The notes beneath the pieces were generated by a model. The model did not search any database. It saw only the letters and a program-made list of their open reading frames with translations, and had not been told where the DNA came from. DNA of 6,444 nt from DAOOWV01 sp035371485. Its GTDB lineage: Bacteria > Patescibacteriota > Dojkabacteria > JAFGLO01. The stretch covers positions 1 to 6,444 of the forward strand of contig DAOOWV010000039.1 in NCBI GenBank assembly GCA_035371485.1, read 5' to 3'. This document shows, one piece after another, positions 5,307 to 6,444 of the stretch; position 1 is the first letter of the stretch; each line of letters begins with the position of its first letter. A program made the translations under genes and the position numbers.

Positions 5307-6444
5307 AAATAAGCAGATTAATGATATTTGCTTGTAGTTTTATTCTTTTTTGGTTATTGTTTGGTATTAATGATACTTTCGCATGTGATCATTGTAACAA
5401 TAAGCCAGTAGGATCAAGGTGGTGTGTATATGGTGATAATCCAAGTGGTATTTATGGTTATTGGGAATATGAATGTAAATCAGCAACAGGTGCCTGTGGT
5501 ACAACTGCAAGAGGTGAGAATTGTGAAATTCCGGGATATATTATATATGGATCTGCCAAGTATGCTCAGGATGGAAGTTGTGATACAAGTTGTAATGGAA
5601 TACAAAAAAACGGTTTTATCTGTGGAGCAGTTTGGGTAAATTGGAATCAAGATAAATATTCATCTTATGTGGGGGCATGTTGTTCTCCAACTGCTCCTGG
5701 AAATCCGTCTAACTTGAGTTCTTCTCCAATTGGCGTTTTTAATACATCTGGTGATGTAAACCTTAGATGGAATGCTCCATCAAGTTGGGGAGAAGAGTGT
5801 GGATCTACAAATCGTTTTTATAACGTTGATGTTAAGCTTAAATCTTCGTCTACCTGGGATGAAAATAGTGGCTGTAAAAATCCGACCTCTGTTAGCTGTA
5901 ATGCCATATCTCTTTCGACTTGTACGGAATATGATTGGAGAGTTAGGTCTAACAATTCTAAACTTCCAAGTGATTGGGTTTATGGTTCTTTTAAAACACC
6001 TTGTCCTCCTGAAATTAATACTGTTCAAATATCAAATGATGGTATAAACTTTCACAATCATTGTGGGAACAATAATACACAATTATCATGTGAAGCTAAC
6101 CCTATGTGTATTTGGAATAGTGTAAAAACGAGATGTCAAGCATATTTAACCAATGAGGCTACTGGTAATAATGGAAGAATTTTTTCTTCATTTAAAAACA
6201 ATGATAAACTCTTTGTAAAAAGTCACATTACTGATCCGGATGGATATTCCGATTTGGCGTCAATCGGGTTTTATTTGGACAGTCAGGATACATCACAACC
6301 TTCAAGACCTCTTTTGGCTTCCGTGTCAAGATCGAGATATGATAACGGAATGCTTTTACTAAAAAATATTTATGGTGACGGGAGATGGGCGCTAAGAGGT
6401 ATTGGTTATATTGGAACGAGTCCCAATGACTATGCTTGTAATTG
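5303..6444 (+). CDS. Secreted cysteine-rich protein with FN3 domain, partial (runs off the right edge)
   Basis: The open frame starts at ATG 5303 (ATGA overlap with the previous stop) and continues through 380 codons to the window end without a stop. Residues 1-27 are a signal peptide (MKISR, hydrophobic core 6-22, probable type I cleavage after NDTFA). The mature part holds 21 Cys in about 353 residues. Regions: a Cys-rich N-terminal domain (28-127, including CDHC and CC); a fibronectin type III-like domain (about 132-232: PSNLSSSP, VNLRWNAPSSW, YDWRVRSNN, SDWVYGSFKTP); a four-Cys knot (254-278, CEANPMCIW to TRC) resembling PSI-type modules; and a further beta-sandwich-like region (about 293-380, ITDPDGYSDLASIGFYLD). 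No enzyme motif is seen. Its position after FimT-PilV-PilW-PilX-like genes recalls PilY1, so a pilus-tip or surface adhesin is a reasonable inference. Confidence 0.85.
   Translation, partial: MKISRLMIFACSFILFWLLFGINDTFACDHCNNKPVGSRWCVYGDNPSGIYGYWEYECKSATGACGTTARGENCEIPGYIIYGSAKYAQDGSCDTSCNGIQKNGFICGAVWVNWNQDKYSSYVGACCSPTAPGNPSNLSSSPIGVFNTSGDVNLRWNAPSSWGEECGSTNRFYNVDVKLKSSSTWDENSGCKNPTSVSCNAISLSTCTEYDWRVRSNNSKLPSDWVYGSFKTPCPPEINTVQISNDGINFHNHCGNNNTQLSCEANPMCIWNSVKTRCQAYLTNEATGNNGRIFSSFKNNDKLFVKSHITDPDGYSDLASIGFYLDSQDTSQPSRPLLASVSRSRYDNGMLLLKNIYGDGRWALRGIGYIGTSPNDYACN

Noticed and set aside
5375..5386. Lipoprotein signal at Cys28 of the secreted protein
   Set aside because: The residues before Cys are TFA, which does not fit the usual lipobox (Leu at -3, small residues at -2 and -1); a type I cleavage after Ala27 fits better.
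5424..6047. Out-of-frame ORFs 5424-5639 (+), 5772-6047 (+) and 5780-6028 (-)
   Set aside because: All fall inside the continuous reading frame from 5303, which has a signal peptide, FN3 domain and Cys motifs. The shorter ORFs are low-complexity Val/Leu/Met- or Arg/Ile-rich translations.

Overview
The window looks like a fragment of an AT-rich bacterial genome, most plausibly a Candidate Phyla Radiation (Patescibacteria) bacterium. That is an inference. It rests on the low G+C, the absence of Shine-Dalgarno sites at nearly every start, the compact one-strand layout, and the style of the proteins: divergent PilV/PilW/PilX-like minor pilins, a receiver-only response regulator inside a pilus operon, and a cysteine-rich FN3-containing secreted protein. 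All genes are on the + strand and probably form one operon that continues past the right edge. No in-frame TGA interrupts any gene, so the standard bacterial code applies.

Layout: 1-111 is non-coding with a possible promoter. 112-174 is an array of 7-bp tandem repeats that supplies the start codon of a prepilin peptidase (157-963). Four prepilin-like genes follow: GspH/FimT-like (993-1703), PilV/GspI-like (1703-2308), PilW/GspJ-like (2329-2877) and PilX/GspK-like (2915-3718). This is the H-I-J-K order of type II secretion and the FimU-PilV-PilW-PilX order of type IV pili. Next come a stand-alone receiver protein (3766-4152), two small single-pass membrane proteins of unknown function (4188-4796 and 4803-5306), and the first 380 codons of a secreted, cysteine-rich, FN3-containing protein (5303 to the edge).

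Taken together this reads as a pilus priming and tip-assembly module. The peptidase would process the prepilins, and the minor pilins would form the initiating tip complex. The secreted Cys-rich protein sits where PilY1 sits in Pseudomonas and may be a tip adhesin. The receiver protein may tie the machine to a signal. The major pilin, assembly and retraction ATPases, platform protein PilC and PilM/N/O are not in the window.

The least expected signal is in the gene junctions. Three spacers are built from tandem heptamers, a different heptamer in each (RTTATGA, TAAYAAG, AAATGAT), and each array contains the stop codon of the gene before it, the start codon of the gene after it, or both. Because 7 is not a multiple of 3, each triplet in a heptamer rotates through all frames, so these arrays act as all-frame stop (and in one case start) cassettes. 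The first array also encodes a 12-codon upstream ORF that ends in ATGA on the peptidase start.
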